DNA of 64,000 bases from Niallia circulans NBRC 13626 (GTDB taxonomy: Bacteria; Bacillota; Bacilli; Bacillales; Cytobacillaceae). The translations under genes were made by a program, and so were the position numbers. The notes under the pieces are model-generated. The model saw nothing but the letters and a program-made list of their open reading frames with translations, did no database searches and had not been told where the DNA came from. The stretch covers positions 186,001 through 250,000 of the forward strand of contig NZ_BCVE01000007.1 in NCBI RefSeq assembly GCF_001591585.1. Reading direction: 5' to 3'. Each line of letters starts with the position of its first letter. Position 1 is the stretch's first letter. Shown in pieces: positions 42,575 through 52,429 of this stretch.

Positions 42575-44465
42575 TTGCTACCTTTCCTTCTTTTAAATAT
42601 TCCTTTTCGAAGGAATATTTTTTTTCAATATAAATACTGTGCCAAACCATGAACATCAGTACGGTCCATATTTTACGGCTATTGTCTGCTTTACCTTGAC
42701 AATGGTCTTCTAGCAACTGTAGAACAACCGATTTATTTAATAAGTGATCTGTATCACTTTCTTTAATAATGTTTTTCGCCCAGTCATTCATTTCATCTTT
42801 TAACCAATGACGAATTGGAACAGGGAAACCTAGCTTTTTACGATTTAGTACATGCTCTGGAACAAAGGATTCTGCTGCTTTTCGTAAAATATATTTTGTT
42901 GTACCATCCGCCGTTTTTAAGGAAGTAGGAATTTTAGAAGCAACCTTAAAGACCTCTTTATCTAAAAATGGTACCCGTAATTCTAGTGAATGAGCCATCG
43001 TCATTTTATCCGCTTTTAATAAAATATCCCCACGCATCCACGTATGAATGTCAATAAACTGCATACGATCCACAGGATCATACCCTCTGCTTTCTTCATA
43101 TAATGGATTAGTAATATCACGATAATGCAAACCATTGTTGTAGACAGAAAGTAGTTTTTCTTTTTCCAACTCAGAGAACATTTTCGCGTTTCCAATATAT
43201 CTTTCTTCCATCGGTGTAACTCCGCGTTCAATAAAACTTTTTCCTTTCACGCCTTCTGGAAGAATATTTGCTACAGCTCGTAACAATTTTTTTCCGACAT
43301 TCGGAATTTTATTAAATACTTCAAGAGATTGTGGTTCCCGATAAATATTATATCCACCAAATAATTCATCTGCACCTTCTCCAGATAGAACAACTGTTAC
43401 ATGCTTTCTTGCTTCACGGGCAACAAAATATAATGGCACACAAGCTGGATCTGCTAAAGGATCATCCATATGCCACATAATTCTCGGAATTTCGTTCATA
43501 TATTCCTGTGGAGTAATGATATAACTAATATTTTCTAATCCTAATTTATCAGCTGTTTCTTTTGCTACATCGATTTCACTGAATCCATTATGTTCAAATC
43601 CTACAGAAAATGTTTTAATGTTTGGATGGAATTCCTTGGCAATACTGGCAATAATGGATGAATCAATGCCTCCTGAAAGGAATGATCCAACAGGAACATC
43701 ACTTCTCATATGCATTTTCACACTATCAAACAACACATCTTTAATTTCTTTTGTATACTCGTCCTCTTGCTTTACAACAGGTTTAAAGGATGCTCTCCAA
43801 TAACGTTTAATCTCCATTGGCTTACCAATTTTTTTGGTAAAATAATGGCCTGGTTCTAGCTTTTTAATTCCCTCTGACATCGTATAAGGCTCAGGAACAA
43901 ATTGATAGGTTAAATAATGCTGCAGAGAACGATAATCAATAACATCACTTTCTAATGCCAATGATATACTTTTCTTCTCAGAAGCAAAGTATGTTTTCTC
44001 TCCGTCATCAAAATAAAAGAATGGTTTAATTCCAAACGGATCGCGTGCTCCATATAATGTTTCTTCTTGTTTATCCCAAATGATAAAAGAGAACATACCA
44101 CGTAATTTCTCTACCGCTTTTTCCTTTTCATGGCTATATAAAGCAATAATTACTTCTGTATCTGAATTTGTTTGGAAGGTCAATCCCGCCTTCACTAACT
44201 CTTCTCTTATTTCTAAATAGTTATATACTTCTCCGTTAAAGATTATCCAATAACGTTCATTTTCATATGTTAAAGGCTGATGCCCACTTTCAATATCGAT
44301 GATACTTAATCGGCGAAAACCGAATTGAATGTGGTTATCATAATAATATCCTTCATCATCAGGACCTCTATGTGTTATAACACGATTCATTCCTGCAAAT
44401 AGTTCTTTTTGTTCTTCTTGAAAGTTCTGTGCTTTTTCATGTACACAGCCAACAAAACCACACAT
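42564..44465 (-). CDS. asnB: Asparagine synthase (glutamine-hydrolysing)
   Basis: 633 residues. Cys2 of MCGFVG is the glutaminase nucleophile. The synthetase half has the PP-loop SFLSGGIDSSIIA, then LSGEGADELFGGY and DKMTMAHSLELRVPFLD. It makes asparagine from aspartate, ATP and glutamine; B. subtilis AsnB may also amidate wall precursors. AAGGTGAG lies before ATG. It has its own promoter and stands next to metK, as in B. subtilis. It overlaps the C39-like gene end. Confidence 0.95.
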   Translation of the reverse strand: MCGFVGCVHEKAQNFQEEQKELFAGMNRVITHRGPDDEGYYYDNHIQFGFRRLSIIDIESGHQPLTYENERYWIIFNGEVYNYLEIREELVKAGLTFQTNSDTEVIIALYSHEKEKAVEKLRGMFSFIIWDKQEETLYGARDPFGIKPFFYFDDGEKTYFASEKKSISLALESDVIDYRSLQHYLTYQFVPEPYTMSEGIKKLEPGHYFTKKIGKPMEIKRYWRASFKPVVKQEDEYTKEIKDVLFDSVKMHMRSDVPVGSFLSGGIDSSIIASIAKEFHPNIKTFSVGFEHNGFSEIDVAKETADKLGLENISYIITPQEYMNEIPRIMWHMDDPLADPACVPLYFVAREARKHVTVVLSGEGADELFGGYNIYREPQSLEVFNKIPNVGKKLLRAVANILPEGVKGKSFIERGVTPMEERYIGNAKMFSELEKEKLLSVYNNGLHYRDITNPLYEESRGYDPVDRMQFIDIHTWMRGDILLKADKMTMAHSLELRVPFLDKEVFKVASKIPTSLKTADGTTKYILRKAAESFVPEHVLNRKKLGFPVPIRHWLKDEMNDWAKNIIKESDTDHLLNKSVVLQLLEDHCQGKADNSRKIWTVLMFMVWHSIYIEKKYSFEKEYLKEGKVAIKN

Positions 44466-44558
44466 ATTGCTCTCACCTTCTCCATTTCTTTTCCTACATG
44501 CATTGAGACATCTATAACTAACTCATTGTTCTAATAGCAGAACTATAATCAATTTTTT

Positions 44559-44587
44559 ACTATACGCTTAAATAGAATAGATGTTAA
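44559..44587 (-). promoter_or_regulatory. Sigma-A promoter of asnB
   Basis: On the minus strand TTAACA, 17 bases, TATAGT, about 95 bases before the start. Confidence 0.7.
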
Positions 44588-44724
44588 TAGGTAATAAGTT
44601 TTATAAAATCTTCACTTAGTCTTCTATTTTAACATAAATAGTGTAAATATATAAATCAGTTATTAGCATTTCCATCCTTATTTTTTATACATGTAAAACA
44701 ATTGTCATCATTAAGTATTAGACG

Positions 44725-44766
44725 AAAAAAAAAGAAAGAAGTTACACTTTCTTGTAACTTCTTTCA
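44725..44766 (-). terminator. Terminator for the metK transcript
   Basis: On the minus strand GAAAGAAGTTACA pairs with TGTAACTTCTTTC, then nine Ts. It lies about 240 bases after metK, so copy 2 of the structured repeat would be in the metK 3' UTR. Confidence 0.85.
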
Positions 44767-44832
44767 GATTAACCGCAAACTCCTGTATTTTGGAAGAAGA
44801 AGTTTGAGTATAGCATATATATTAATCACTTT

Positions 44833-44937
44833 GAATCGGAATGCTGCTTTCCGTGAGCACGCGCTGAGCCGCAGTTTGCCTTCAACCTGCAGGGGCTCAG
44901 ACTGTCTCGCTAATCCCACAGGAGTCTCACCCCTACC
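44833..44937 (-). repeat. Structured intergenic repeat, copy 2 of 3
   Basis: Minus-strand homologue of 4600-4712. CC(T)GTG (44917-44922) pairs with CACGG (44851-44855) with the same bulged T, and CTGAGC (44895-44900) pairs with GCTCAG (44864-44869). Compared with copy 1, an A-T pair becomes G-C in the first helix and a C-G pair becomes T-A in the second, so pairing is preserved. Confidence 0.75.
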
Positions 44938-45008
44938 ACTTTAAGCAATGCATGAAATTGTAATGCTAATTTTCATATACCCTTTTTGTTAACAAAAAGA
45001 AATAATTT

Positions 45009-46208
45009 TTATGCTTCTACTGCTTTTTTTACTAGCTCTGCTCTATCTGTACGTTCCCATGGTAGATCGATGTCCGTACGGCCAAAATGTCCGTAAGCGG
45101 CTGTTTGTCTGTATATTGGTTTGCGAAGATCGAGCATTTTAATAATTCCTGCTGGGCGCAGGTCAAAATTTTCACGAACTGCTTCTACTAGTTTATCTTC
45201 TGAGACAATCCCTGTGCCAAACGTATCAACAGAAATAGATACTGGCTGCGCTACGCCGATTGCATACGCTAATTGTACTTCTACTTTATCAGCTAATCCT
45301 GCAGCGACAATATTCTTTGCTACATAACGTGCTGCATAAGCTGCGGAACGGTCAACTTTTGTTGGATCCTTTCCTGAAAACGCTCCACCGCCGTGCCGTG
45401 CATATCCACCATATGTATCAACGATGATTTTACGTCCAGTTAATCCAGCATCACCTTGTGGTCCGCCGATCACGAAGCGTCCAGTAGGATTAATAAAATA
45501 CTTCGTGTTTTCATCGATTAATTCAGCTGGTACAACAGGATTGATTACATATTCCTTAATATTGCGCTGAATTTGTTCTAATGTCACTTCAGGATGATGC
45601 TGTGTGCTAATTACAATTGTATCAATGCGCACTGGTTTATTATTCTCATCATATTCGACTGTAACTTGTGTTTTACCATCTGGACGTAGATATGGTAAGA
45701 TTTCTTCTTTTCTAACCTCAGCTAGTCTTCTTGATAATTTATGTGCTAACGAAATGGGTAAAGGCATAAGTTCCTTAGTTTCATTACATGCAAATCCGAA
45801 CATTAAGCCTTGATCTCCTGCACCAATTGCTTCTATTTCCTCATCCGTCATCTTACCTTCACGAGCTTCTAGAGCTTGGTCTACCCCTAATGCGATATCA
45901 GCGGATTGCTCGTCAATAGAAGTTAATACTGCACTTGTTTCTGCATCAAATCCATACTTTGCACGTGTATATCCTATTTCTTTAATCGTTTCACGAACAA
46001 TTTTTGGAATATCCACATATGTAGAAGTAGTTATTTCACCTGCAACGAGTACTAGACCTGTTGTTACAGAAGTTTCAGCAGCAACTCTTGCATTAGCATC
46101 TTTAGCCAATATAGCGTCCAAAATAGCATCTGAAATTTGATCACAAATTTTATCTGGGTGACCTTCAGTTACCGATTCAGAAGTAAACAAGCGACGTTTT
46201 GTTGACAT
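45009..46208 (-). CDS. metK: S-adenosylmethionine synthetase
   Basis: 399 residues. It makes SAM from methionine and ATP. Family marks: [54 protein letters not shown] and [33 protein letters not shown] precedes ATG. It is preceded by a SAM-I riboswitch and thus regulated by its own product. The distance from riboswitch terminator to start is about 260 bases, unusually long. Confidence 0.98.
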   Translation of the reverse strand: MSTKRRLFTSESVTEGHPDKICDQISDAILDAILAKDANARVAAETSVTTGLVLVAGEITTSTYVDIPKIVRETIKEIGYTRAKYGFDAETSAVLTSIDEQSADIALGVDQALEAREGKMTDEEIEAIGAGDQGLMFGFACNETKELMPLPISLAHKLSRRLAEVRKEEILPYLRPDGKTQVTVEYDENNKPVRIDTIVISTQHHPEVTLEQIQRNIKEYVINPVVPAELIDENTKYFINPTGRFVIGGPQGDAGLTGRKIIVDTYGGYARHGGGAFSGKDPTKVDRSAAYAARYVAKNIVAAGLADKVEVQLAYAIGVAQPVSISVDTFGTGIVSEDKLVEAVRENFDLRPAGIIKMLDLRKPIYRQTAAYGHFGRTDIDLPWERTDRAELVKKAVEA

Positions 46209-46469
46209 CTGATTTCCTCCTTATTTTAGAAAAAAGTAGAGTGTGGTTTCTTCCTGCACTCCTTAACCTTATCTTGATACGGTACTCATTCCCTAGATAG
46301 TATGAAGTAAAAATGGCGTTTTTATCCGAAGTCAATTCCGTGCATTATTATATGTAAAACTGAAAAAATGTTTAAAAATATAATATATATAACGAAGATT
46401 TTTGTTTCTAATAAAAACACACATCTAAAAATATACATTTTTATAAAAGATAAATAATTCATTTTACAC

Positions 46470-46690
46470 AAAAAACCTTTTCATTAGTGAAAAGGCTCCT
46501 AGTAAAATCAATTCGCACCTTTCACTCTTATCGTTCAAGGAAGAATTTCCTTGCTTCAGGTTAGCACCTTTCCTAAGAGAATGTCTGTCCCATTACATGT
46601 AAACATGAATGATTCAGTAATTTTCTTCACATAGTAGGTTGCTGGGTTTCATCGGGCCAGTCCCTCCACCAGCTCAGGATAAGAGAGTAT
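46470..46690 (-). promoter_or_regulatory. SAM-I (S-box) riboswitch controlling metK
   Basis: On the minus strand P1 CTCTTATCC pairs with GATAAGAG. Between them are the S-box marks GAGGGACTGGCCCGATGAAAC, CCAGCAACC and GGTGCTAA-CCTG. The terminator CCTTTTCActaaTGAAAAGG plus TTTTTT ends the element at 46470. High SAM would stop transcription before metK. Confidence 0.95.
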
Positions 46691-46704
46691 CCGTTCAAGG
46701 TAAA

Positions 46705-46734
46705 ATGATAGCTTAATCCATCAATACATGTCAA
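46705..46734 (-). promoter_or_regulatory. Sigma-A promoter of the metK leader
   Basis: On the minus strand TTGACA, 18 bases, TATCAT, starting just before the riboswitch P1. Confidence 0.75.
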
Positions 46735-46753
46735 TCATTTTTCACTTTATTCA

Positions 46754-46996
46754 TTAATTTGTGGAATTTAATGAAATCAATTTATAAGTAATCGATGTTT
46801 TATTCTTTTCCCATTCTAATTTTTCAATCGTAGCAATCCCCGATATCTCAGCAGTTTTTGTTCTTCTTACCTCTAACGGGATATTCATTGGATATAAACG
46901 ATAATCTTCTTTTTCTAACAAAAATAAATTTTCTTCTAATCTTATTTCTTTTCCCTTTGTAACAATCATTGTATTTAATTCTAAAGGCATGCCCAT
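46754..46996 (-). CDS. ytmB: YtmB, DUF2584 protein
   Basis: 80 residues, start MGMPLELNTMIVTKG. The strand-rich sequence matches the DUF2584 family; function unknown, cytoplasmic by composition. The ATG at 46996 is chosen because GAAGGGGAATG is just upstream and the length equals that of relatives; an in-frame upstream ATG would add 17 poorly conserved residues. It lies 111 bases after ytmA on the same strand. Confidence 0.85.
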   Translation of the reverse strand: MGMPLELNTMIVTKGKEIRLEENLFLLEKEDYRLYPMNIPLEVRRTKTAEISGIATIEKLEWEKNKTSITYKLISLNSTN

Positions 46997-47107
46997 TTTA
47001 CATTCCCCTTCTCTATTTTTTTCTCTTTCGTAATATGTTACCGGCAATCAAGGCTCCTTGCATGACCATAAAATCGGAACATCAACTAAGATAATAAAGC
47101 TTATTTT

Positions 47108-47899
47108 TTATTTTACCATCCTTTCCGTTTGTTTTTTCATCCAACTGGTTAAGGATGTGACCACTTTTCGATTTGTAGCTGGAGGAAAGTAATGAGTAAA
47201 CTCTGGAAAATACCAAGAGTCTACTTCTTTTCCGAGTTGTTTTAATCTTTCTTCTAATTTGAGACTATGATCAATCGAAACATTTTTATCCAGCTTCCCA
47301 TGAATAATAAGAGTAGGAGCATTTATTTGTTCTAATTGATAAAGCGGAGTTCTTTCTTCATATCTGTCTGGATATTTAGAAGGAGTTCCCCCGATAACTC
47401 GTTTCATCATCCTGCGCAAATCTTTACGTTCTTCGTATGTTAAGAACATATCGCTTACGCCGCCCCATGTAACAATTGATTTTACAGGGCAGTAAATACC
47501 TACAAATAGAGCCATAACTCCTCCTCTTGAAAAACCAAATACATGGACATCCTGAACATTCGATAAATTCTTAAGGAGTGTAAATGCTGCTATAGCATCA
47601 TTTTTATCTTCTCCTGCAAAATCTTCATTTCCATCGCCACCCTGATTCCCTCTATAAAAGGGAGCAAAGACTACAAAGCCTTCGGATGCAAATTGAATAA
47701 TTCTTCCCGGACGGACTTTGCCAACATTTTTTATACCCCCTCTTAGATAAAGAAAGCCGTCATAAGTTTTCCCATCATTTGGTGAAGCGAGCATTCCTTT
47801 TACTCGTAAACCATCGACATAATAAGTAACTAAAAATAAATCAATGGAAGGGTTAGGAGATGGAAATCGAATTTTCTCTATTATATCGCCATTTTGCAT
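47108..47899 (-). CDS. ytmA: YtmA, prolyl-oligopeptidase-like alpha/beta hydrolase
   Basis: 263 residues. Nucleophile elbow GFSRGG, Asp in HGKLDKNVS and His in FTHYFPP form the triad. The N-terminal part (GMLASPNDGKTYDGFLYLRGG) suits an acyl-peptide hydrolase or esterase. The substrate is unknown; no signal peptide, so cytoplasmic. AAAGGAGC precedes ATG. It is between ytkD and ytmB, and the three could form one operon. Confidence 0.88.
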   Translation of the reverse strand: MQNGDIIEKIRFPSPNPSIDLFLVTYYVDGLRVKGMLASPNDGKTYDGFLYLRGGIKNVGKVRPGRIIQFASEGFVVFAPFYRGNQGGDGNEDFAGEDKNDAIAAFTLLKNLSNVQDVHVFGFSRGGVMALFVGIYCPVKSIVTWGGVSDMFLTYEERKDLRRMMKRVIGGTPSKYPDRYEERTPLYQLEQINAPTLIIHGKLDKNVSIDHSLKLEERLKQLGKEVDSWYFPEFTHYFPPATNRKVVTSLTSWMKKQTERMVK

Positions 47900-47930
47900 A
47901 CTATCTGCTCCTTTCCTTTTTTCTCCTATA

Positions 47931-48413
47931 TTACCCCTTCTTTTTGCTTAATAATTCATTTTCAATATAAGATATACAAAATTGGATGACCTCATCCTGC
48001 ATAATAAAACTAAAGGAATCTTTCCATCGCTTTTTTATTATATTGCCAGTAATCAAAACAGGACCATCTGTCTCAAGATAATCCTCTTTGGAGCTTAACT
48101 GACTGATTCTTGCAAAAAATACATCCTTCAAAAAAGGAACCTCCCCAAAAACCTGATAAGCTGCAATCCATTGCAGACTTTTTATAATGCCGCCTGTTTC
48201 CTCCATCACTTCTCTCTGAGCTGTTTGAATAGTAGTTTCGCCCGTTTCTCTCTTTCCACCTGGAAACTCCAATCCACGTTCCTTATGTTTTGTTAATAAC
48301 CATTGATCTTTATACTGACAGATAACTAATACATGTCTTGCTTCTTCGTTCCATTCATTTTTTACAAATGAAAGTTTCACTAAATTGTTGTTTTGATCAT
48401 AAAATATTTCCAT
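47931..48413 (-). CDS. ytkD: YtkD, NUDIX 8-oxo-dGTP/RNA-triphosphate hydrolase
   Basis: 160 residues. NUDIX box PGGKRETGETTIQTAQREV.. then MEETGG at residues 51-75. B. subtilis YtkD (MutTA) removes 8-oxo-dGTP and limits mutation, and is present in forespores. I start at 48413 because GGAGTAGGT precedes this ATG; an ORF extension of 20 residues upstream is hydrophobic and unlikely. It lies 31 bases before ytmA. Confidence 0.88.
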   Translation of the reverse strand: MEIFYDQNNNLVKLSFVKNEWNEEARHVLVICQYKDQWLLTKHKERGLEFPGGKRETGETTIQTAQREVMEETGGIIKSLQWIAAYQVFGEVPFLKDVFFARISQLSSKEDYLETDGPVLITGNIIKKRWKDSFSFIMQDEVIQFCISYIENELLSKKKG

Positions 48414-48758
48414 ACCTACTCCATTATTATGTATTATTAATATAAGTAGCTTGCATACTAAAGCAAACAGCATGCCATTAAGCTGATTTACTGTCTATTA
48501 TTATCATAGCAAATACTACCATTGAAACAGGAGTTTTTTCCACTAAAATAGGGTATATTTTTTATAGAAGAGACAGTTCTTAATGATATTTATTTTCAGA
48601 GTGAATTTTCATGTATGGTAATTAGAATGGCACATGAATATTTGTATTATTCTTTAACATAATGTTCACATAATAGCTAGTAATAATAGGATGTAATCAT
48701 ATATAATACGGTTAAATAAAACGGTTACATTTAAAACTGGCTGAAATAGGAGGAAACA
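48414..48758. other. Intergenic region ytkD / small DUF gene
   Basis: 345 AT-rich bases. TATAAT at about 48701 and a direct repeat ACGGTTA (about 48707 and 48720) precede the small gene. No other feature. Confidence 0.4.
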
Positions 48759-49019
48759 ATGATGAAAATTGTAGATGAACTATATAACTTATATAAAAAT
48801 AAATTAACTGGTGATGAAGAGGATATCGATATGCTTGCCTTTGCTTTTTTAGAGGAAATGAGTAGAGAAGATTTATTACATATAATCCAAGAATTAAATG
48901 AACAAGAATTATATGATTTAATGGGTCTTTATTTAATTGAAAGTTTAAAGGGTAAATTTGCAAGTGAAGATTATCGAAAACCGAATAACCCAATCTTTAC
49001 CCATCGAAATCTCCATTAA
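48759..49019 (+). CDS. Small acidic helical protein (DUF6154-like)
   Basis: 86 residues, or 85 if the second of two ATGs is used. The acidic sequence KLTGDEEDIDMLAFAFLEEM and LIESLKGKF suggests an all-helical cytoplasmic protein. I recall similar short Bacillus proteins labelled DUF6154 but cannot verify the label. No function is known. AGGAGG lies before ATG. Monocistronic with a terminator. Confidence 0.75.
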   Translation: MMKIVDELYNLYKNKLTGDEEDIDMLAFAFLEEMSREDLLHIIQELNEQELYDLMGLYLIESLKGKFASEDYRKPNNPIFTHRNLH

Positions 49020-49026
49020 TTTTCTA

Positions 49027-49081
49027 TAAAAAGGCTGTTTGACATCCCAAACAAAATGTTTAGGATAGCAAACAGCCTTTT
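49027..49081. terminator. Bidirectional terminator
   Basis: AAAAAGGCTGTTTG pairs with CAAACAGCCTTTTA, between convergent genes. Confidence 0.88.
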
Positions 49082-49084
49082 ATA

Positions 49085-49855
49085 TTATGGATTTGTTATA
49101 TAATCAAATATATTTTTTCCAATTAAAATAGCGGAGACCAAGACAAATAATATTTTTACATAGTTAGACCCTTTCGCAATAGCTACTCTAGAACCAATGT
49201 ATGCTCCTAAAATCATGGCAATGCCCATCACAAGCCCATATAAATAATACACAGAATCATAATATAAAAAAACAATAAGTGCTGTAAGGTTACTTCCAAA
49301 GTTAAGAACTTTAGCATTTCCCGCAGATTCCACAAAATCAAATCCCATCAGAAGAAAGGAAAATAAAAAGAACGAACCCGTTCCTCCTCCTAAAAAACCA
49401 TCATAGAATCCTATTAATGGTACAATAAATAGAGCAAATAAGAGTTTCTTTTTCGTCATTCCGTTGTATGTAGAATGAATTCCCCATTCTTTTTTCGTAA
49501 GGGTATAAATGGTCACTACAATTAAAACAACAAGAATCAGCGGCTTGAGCGATTCTGATGGGATTTTTTGTACTACATAAACTCCAATTGCAGAACCAAT
49601 AATGGAAAGAGGTAAGAGTTTTGATAGTAAATTTTTATCTGTTTTTCCATGCCTTATAAAAGAGATCGAGCTTGTTAATGAGCCCATAGTGGAAGCAAGT
49701 TTATTTGTTCCTAACGCAATCTGCGGCGGCAATCCAGTGAACAATAGAGCCGGTAATGAGATTAGTCCGCCGCCGCCAACTACGGAATCGATAAATGCTG
49801 CGATAAATCCAGCGGCAATTAAAAAGAGTAGCATACCAAGATGTAATTCTTCCAT
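49085..49855 (-). CDS. TauE/SafE (TSUP) family membrane permease
   Basis: 256 residues with about eight membrane helices. N-terminal FIDSVVGGGGLISLPALL and the internal repeat of it, FYDGFLGGGTGSFFLF, mark the family. Members carry sulfur-containing anions such as sulfite or sulfonates; the substrate here is not indicated. It is a single gene. No partner enzyme for sulfur metabolism is adjacent. Confidence 0.88.
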   Translation of the reverse strand: MEELHLGMLLFLIAAGFIAAFIDSVVGGGGLISLPALLFTGLPPQIALGTNKLASTMGSLTSSISFIRHGKTDKNLLSKLLPLSIIGSAIGVYVVQKIPSESLKPLILVVLIVVTIYTLTKKEWGIHSTYNGMTKKKLLFALFIVPLIGFYDGFLGGGTGSFFLFSFLLMGFDFVESAGNAKVLNFGSNLTALIVFLYYDSVYYLYGLVMGIAMILGAYIGSRVAIAKGSNYVKILFVLVSAILIGKNIFDYITNP

Positions 49856-50187
49856 AAAAGCTCCTTACTTTAACTCGTTTTTTCCAACATAAAACTTAAT
49901 CTATGGTGAGATTTAAGCTAGCAGTCTTGAGGTTAAAAACCATATATCTTGCATAAACAACTTTGTTATTATTTATTAAGTAAGTACTTCTCGTTTTATC
50001 TTTACTTTATCACATTAAAGAAAAAAGGGAAATTCTTCTTTTTTAAAATAAATACAAAATAGTACAAAGTTTTACCCTTTTACCCTATAATTATACAGGA
50101 TATTTATTTTAGAGCAGTCATATACACACTCTATCTTATTTTTATCGCACATATTATTGCTTTTTTTGTGAGAAAGGACAAAATTCG
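49856..50187. other. Divergent intergenic region TSUP permease / cls
   Basis: 332 bases. TATAAT at 50086-50091 is a plausible cls -10 without a good -35. Nothing else is supported. Confidence 0.45.
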
Positions 50188-51642
50188 ATGCACATCTATT
50201 CAATTGTTTTAAGTGTAATTATTATACTTAATATCATTTTTGCTTTTCTTGTTATCTTCTTCGAAAGAAAAGATCCTATTGCAACATGGGCATGGCTAAT
50301 GGTGCTGACCTTTATCCCCATTCTTGGGTTTATCTTATATTTACTTTTCGGGCAAAATCTACGAAATAGAAAACTATTTCAATGGGATGGCCGAAAAAAA
50401 CTTGGCATAGAGCCAATTTTAGCTTCTCAACTGTTGCAAATAAGTTCTAATCAATTGCGGACAACAAATGAAGTCATTAGAAAAAACCAAGATCTTATTT
50501 ATATGAATTTATTTAATAATGATGCAGTACTTACGGAGAATAATGCTGTTCAGATATTTACAGATGGTCATAAAAAATTCGATCAATTATTTGAAGATAT
50601 CAGAAATGCTAAAAAATCTATTCATTTACAATACTATATTTTGAAGAATGATGGGATCGGCTCCGATCTTATTAGCTTACTTGTTGAAAAGGCAAAAGAA
50701 GGAGTAGAAGTACGCTTATTATATGATGAGCTCGGCTCAAGAACGTTACGTAAAAGGGTTTTTAAAGAGCTGCGGGCAGCTGGCGGCTTTGTTGAAGTTT
50801 TTTTTCCTAGTAAATTTCACCTCATCAATTTGCGATTAAATTATCGCAATCACAGAAAATTAGGAATTATTGACGGGAAAATCGGCTATATCGGCGGCTT
50901 TAATGTTGGTGATGAATACTTAGGACTTCACCCGAAATTTGGATATTGGAGAGATACTCACTTACGTATTGTTGGTACAGCTGTCTATGCCATTCAAACA
51001 AGATTTATTCTTGATTGGAATCAAGCTTCTCATCTCCATGAAATTCAATATTCGCCTGAATATTTTCCTGGTAAGATTGAAGAAATTATTGGTAATATCG
51101 GAATGCAAATCGTTTCAAGCGGACCTGATTCAGAGTGGGAACAAATAAAAAATGGTTATATAAAAATGATCACGTCTGCTAAAGAAAGTGTTTATATCCA
51201 AACACCTTATTTTATCCCTGATGCCAGTTTGCTGGATACCTTAAGAATTGCAGCTCTTTCAGGAATAGACGTTAAAATTATGATTCCTAATAAACCGGAT
51301 CATATGTTTGTTTACTGGGCCACTTATTCTTATATTGGAGAAATGTTAAAAGCAGGAGCAAAGATTTATATATATGAAAATGGATTCATCCATGCAAAAA
51401 CAATTTTAGTCGATCGAAAAATCGCTTCAGTTGGAACTGCTAATATTGATATGAGAAGCTTTAGACTCAACTTTGAAGTAAACGCCTTTATTTATAGTGA
51501 ACAGATTGCTAATGAGCTGACAGACGATTTCTTAAAGGACATGGACTTATCCACACATTTAACAGCCGACCAATATTCAAAAAGATCCTTATGGATCCGT
51601 TTCAAAGAATCATTTTCAAGGCTTCTTAGTCCCCTTTTGTAG
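50188..51642 (+). CDS. cls: Cardiolipin synthase
   Basis: 484 residues. Two N-terminal membrane helices (about 3-25 and 33-52) precede two phospholipase-D motifs: NHRKLGIIDGKIGYIGGFN and HAKTILVDRKIASVGTANID. It joins two phosphatidylglycerols into cardiolipin at the membrane. The length and the C-terminal SRLLSPLL are normal for the family. The start is ATG after GAGAAAGGAC. It has its own terminator. Confidence 0.95.
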   Translation: MHIYSIVLSVIIILNIIFAFLVIFFERKDPIATWAWLMVLTFIPILGFILYLLFGQNLRNRKLFQWDGRKKLGIEPILASQLLQISSNQLRTTNEVIRKNQDLIYMNLFNNDAVLTENNAVQIFTDGHKKFDQLFEDIRNAKKSIHLQYYILKNDGIGSDLISLLVEKAKEGVEVRLLYDELGSRTLRKRVFKELRAAGGFVEVFFPSKFHLINLRLNYRNHRKLGIIDGKIGYIGGFNVGDEYLGLHPKFGYWRDTHLRIVGTAVYAIQTRFILDWNQASHLHEIQYSPEYFPGKIEEIIGNIGMQIVSSGPDSEWEQIKNGYIKMITSAKESVYIQTPYFIPDASLLDTLRIAALSGIDVKIMIPNKPDHMFVYWATYSYIGEMLKAGAKIYIYENGFIHAKTILVDRKIASVGTANIDMRSFRLNFEVNAFIYSEQIANELTDDFLKDMDLSTHLTADQYSKRSLWIRFKESFSRLLSPLL

Positions 51643-51692
51643 AGCTTAATATTTTGGTTATTATGTTTTAAAGATAAATCAATTTTATGAAT

Positions 51693-51752
51693 AAAAACCC
51701 AAACAATATACGGAATTTTTCATTAGCATTTCCGTACAATTTGTTTGGGTTT
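51693..51752. terminator. Terminator of cls and luxS (3'-hairpin family member B)
   Basis: CCCAAACAA-TATACGGAA pairs with TTCCGTA-AATTTGTTTGGG, loop TTTTTCATTAGCAT. T-run on the plus side, A-run on the other. It shares loop and arms with the hairpin at 62730-62787. Confidence 0.88.
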
Positions 51753-51781
51753 CTATTTGGTTGGAATGTTTATTTCTTTTT

Positions 51782-52255
51782 TTAAGCAAAAACCTGTTTT
51801 AATTCTTCTTTATCTTTGCTTAACCAGAAATTCATCAGCTTTTTTGCACCTTCTAAATCATGTAGTTTTGCTTGACCGCATTGTGTTTCATTAGCTGCTG
51901 GAATTTCAGTAATTTCAATTGCCGTTTTCATCGTTGCCTCTAATAAATCGATAATTTCCTCAACGGTTGGTTCCCCACTTACAACTAAATAATAGCCAGT
52001 CTGACACCCCATTGGAGAAATATCAATAATATCAAAATGATTGTACTTTTCTACATGTGCGCGTAAATTAAAGGCAAGTAGATGCTCTAACGTATGAATA
52101 ACATCTGGCTTCATTGCCTGCTTATTTGGCTGACAGAAACGAATATCATATTTATTAACTACTCCATCACTACCAACTTTGTGTACACCACAATGTCTTA
52201 CATATGGGGCTTTTACGGCAGTATGATCTAATTCAAAACTTTCAACTGAAGGCAT
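51782..52255 (-). CDS. luxS: S-ribosylhomocysteine lyase LuxS
   Basis: 157 residues. The metal site is His54 and His58 of HTLEH plus Cys126 (TQCGQAK), with catalytic Cys84 in MGCQTGYY. It splits S-ribosylhomocysteine into homocysteine and DPD, the source of AI-2, and recycles the product of SAM use. GGGAGATG precedes ATG. A TATAAT about 50 bases upstream may be its -10. Single gene. Confidence 0.96.
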   Translation of the reverse strand: MPSVESFELDHTAVKAPYVRHCGVHKVGSDGVVNKYDIRFCQPNKQAMKPDVIHTLEHLLAFNLRAHVEKYNHFDIIDISPMGCQTGYYLVVSGEPTVEEIIDLLEATMKTAIEITEIPAANETQCGQAKLHDLEGAKKLMNFWLSKDKEELKQVFA

Positions 52256-52391
52256 AAAGTCATCTCCCTTTCTTCTTCTATCTTTATTATATCTAAAAAG
52301 CCGAGTAATTTCATCAACTTAATATATATAATATTTTTCCAGTGGGAATTTTGTGTTAAACAGTGATTACTTTTACTCCTCTCTTCACCCA

Positions 52392-52400
52392 TGTTATACT
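52392..52400 (+). promoter_or_regulatory. Possible extended -10 promoter of yidD
   Basis: TGTTATACT matches TGn-TATACT, 30 bases before the yidD start; no clear -35. Confidence 0.45.
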
Positions 52401-52429
52401 ACATGCAAAGAAGGAGAGGAAACAGCATA

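Noticed and set aside
44702-44944. 80-codon plus-strand frame across the metK terminator and repeat copy 2
   Set aside because: It is composed of terminator and structured repeat sequence and lacks a ribosome site.
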